Assembly: GCA_025455895.1 (NCBI GenBank)
Contig: JALOLQ010000293.1
Coordinates: 1 to 5,549, forward strand
Source of the DNA: Solirubrobacteraceae bacterium
GTDB taxonomy: Bacteria; Actinomycetota; Thermoleophilia; Solirubrobacterales; Solirubrobacteraceae
Length of the DNA: 5,549 bases
Direction: 5' to 3'
Part shown: piece by piece, positions 5,365-5,549 of the stretch
Layout: each line of letters starts with the position of its first letter
Numbering within the stretch: the stretch's first letter is position 1
The notes under the pieces: model-generated
What the model was told of the DNA's origin: nothing
Databases searched by the model: none
The model's input: only the letters and a program-made list of their open reading frames with translations
Position numbers and translations under genes: made by a program

Positions 5365-5549
5365 CGTCGTCCAGGCGCCGGCGGCCGGGCTCGGGTCCGC
5401 GTTGCCCGCCGGGTCGACGGCGCGGACCTCGAACGTGTGCGGGCCGGGCGCGGGCGCGAGCACCGGCTGCGGCGAGACGCACGGGGCGAACGGCGCGTCG
5501 TCCACCCGGCACTCGAACGTCGCGCCGGCGTCGTCCGAGGCGAAGGAGA
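5350..5549 (-). CDS. C-terminal end of a surface or secreted protein with an FEC/HTF Ig-like repeat (partial)
   Basis: The minus strand is open from the right edge to a TGA at 5350-5352, giving the last 65 residues of a longer protein. The sequence has a repeat common in extracellular proteins of high-GC actinobacteria: SFASDDAGATFECRVDD, then APFAPCVSPQPVL, then the signature HTFEVRAVDPAGNADPSPAA and AWTTLAPG before the stop. In the family, units of about 85-90 residues repeat in tandem. The two cysteines (residues 13 and 23 of the visible part) probably form a disulphide, and the fold is Ig- or fibronectin-like. The visible part covers most of the final unit. The N-terminus, any signal peptide and any enzymatic domain lie outside the window. 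No C-terminal anchor follows the repeat. Function is unknown; an extracellular location is likely. Confidence 0.85.
   Translation of the reverse strand, partial: SFASDDAGATFECRVDDAPFAPCVSPQPVLAPAPGPHTFEVRAVDPAGNADPSPAAGAWTTLAPG

Noticed and set aside
2984..5512. An 842-codon open frame on the minus strand, opposite the exported-protein gene
   Set aside because: It mirrors the GC-rich coding frame of the plus strand, is dominated by Arg, Ala, Gly and Pro, has no domain features, and would overlap the small membrane protein gene and the right-hand partial gene. Lack of stops is expected at this GC content.
1..5549. CRISPR array, insertion sequence, tRNA, rRNA or riboswitch
   Set aside because: No regularly spaced repeats, transposase motifs, terminal inverted repeats, cloverleaf-like segments or known riboswitch cores were seen on reading both strands. 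Small structured RNAs cannot be excluded without a covariance-model search.

Overview
The window is about 5.5 kb of very GC-rich DNA with a strong G/C bias at third codon positions. It looks like chromosomal sequence from an actinobacterium. The class Thermoleophilia (Solirubrobacter, Conexibacter or Patulibacter relatives) is the best guess. The reasons are the base composition, the FEC...D/HTFxVRAxDxAGNxDPSP surface repeat at the right edge, and start codons placed 6-7 nt after a TANNNT-like -10 box. This assignment is an inference; no rRNA or other marker gene is present.

Layout from left to right. (1) 8-538 (+): an unrecognised protein, possibly cut by the left edge. (2) 567-1904 (+): a DUF1254/DUF1214 protein with an apparently leaderless start. 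(3) 1912-2403 and 2442-2828 (-): a two-gene operon, transcribed right to left, encoding a LURP-one-related (tubby/scramblase-like) protein and then a four-helix DUF4234 membrane protein. It converges on gene 2 with only 7 bp between stop codons, and a GC hairpin covers the junction. (4) 2829-2969: a divergent promoter region. (5) 2970-3296 (+): a small three-helix membrane protein. (6) 3378-about 3521 (+): a well-placed start and an R3H-like N-terminal segment whose reading frame loses coding character, probably a gene remnant or an upstream ORF. (7) 3575-5329 (+): a 584-residue exported protein of unknown function. (8) 5350-5549 (-): the C-terminal end of a surface protein with an FEC/HTF repeat, converging on gene 7 across a 20-bp gap that again holds a GC hairpin.

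There is no mobile element, CRISPR array, tRNA or rRNA, and no recognisable defence or biosynthetic cluster. Most of the window is ordinary chromosomal sequence with an envelope flavour: two small membrane proteins, a LURP-one protein and two exported proteins. The observations most worth a second look are the LURP-one protein, which appears to lack about 40 central residues, the R3H-like remnant carrying an intact leaderless-type promoter, and the large uncharacterised exported protein. I did not find a convincing new multi-gene system.
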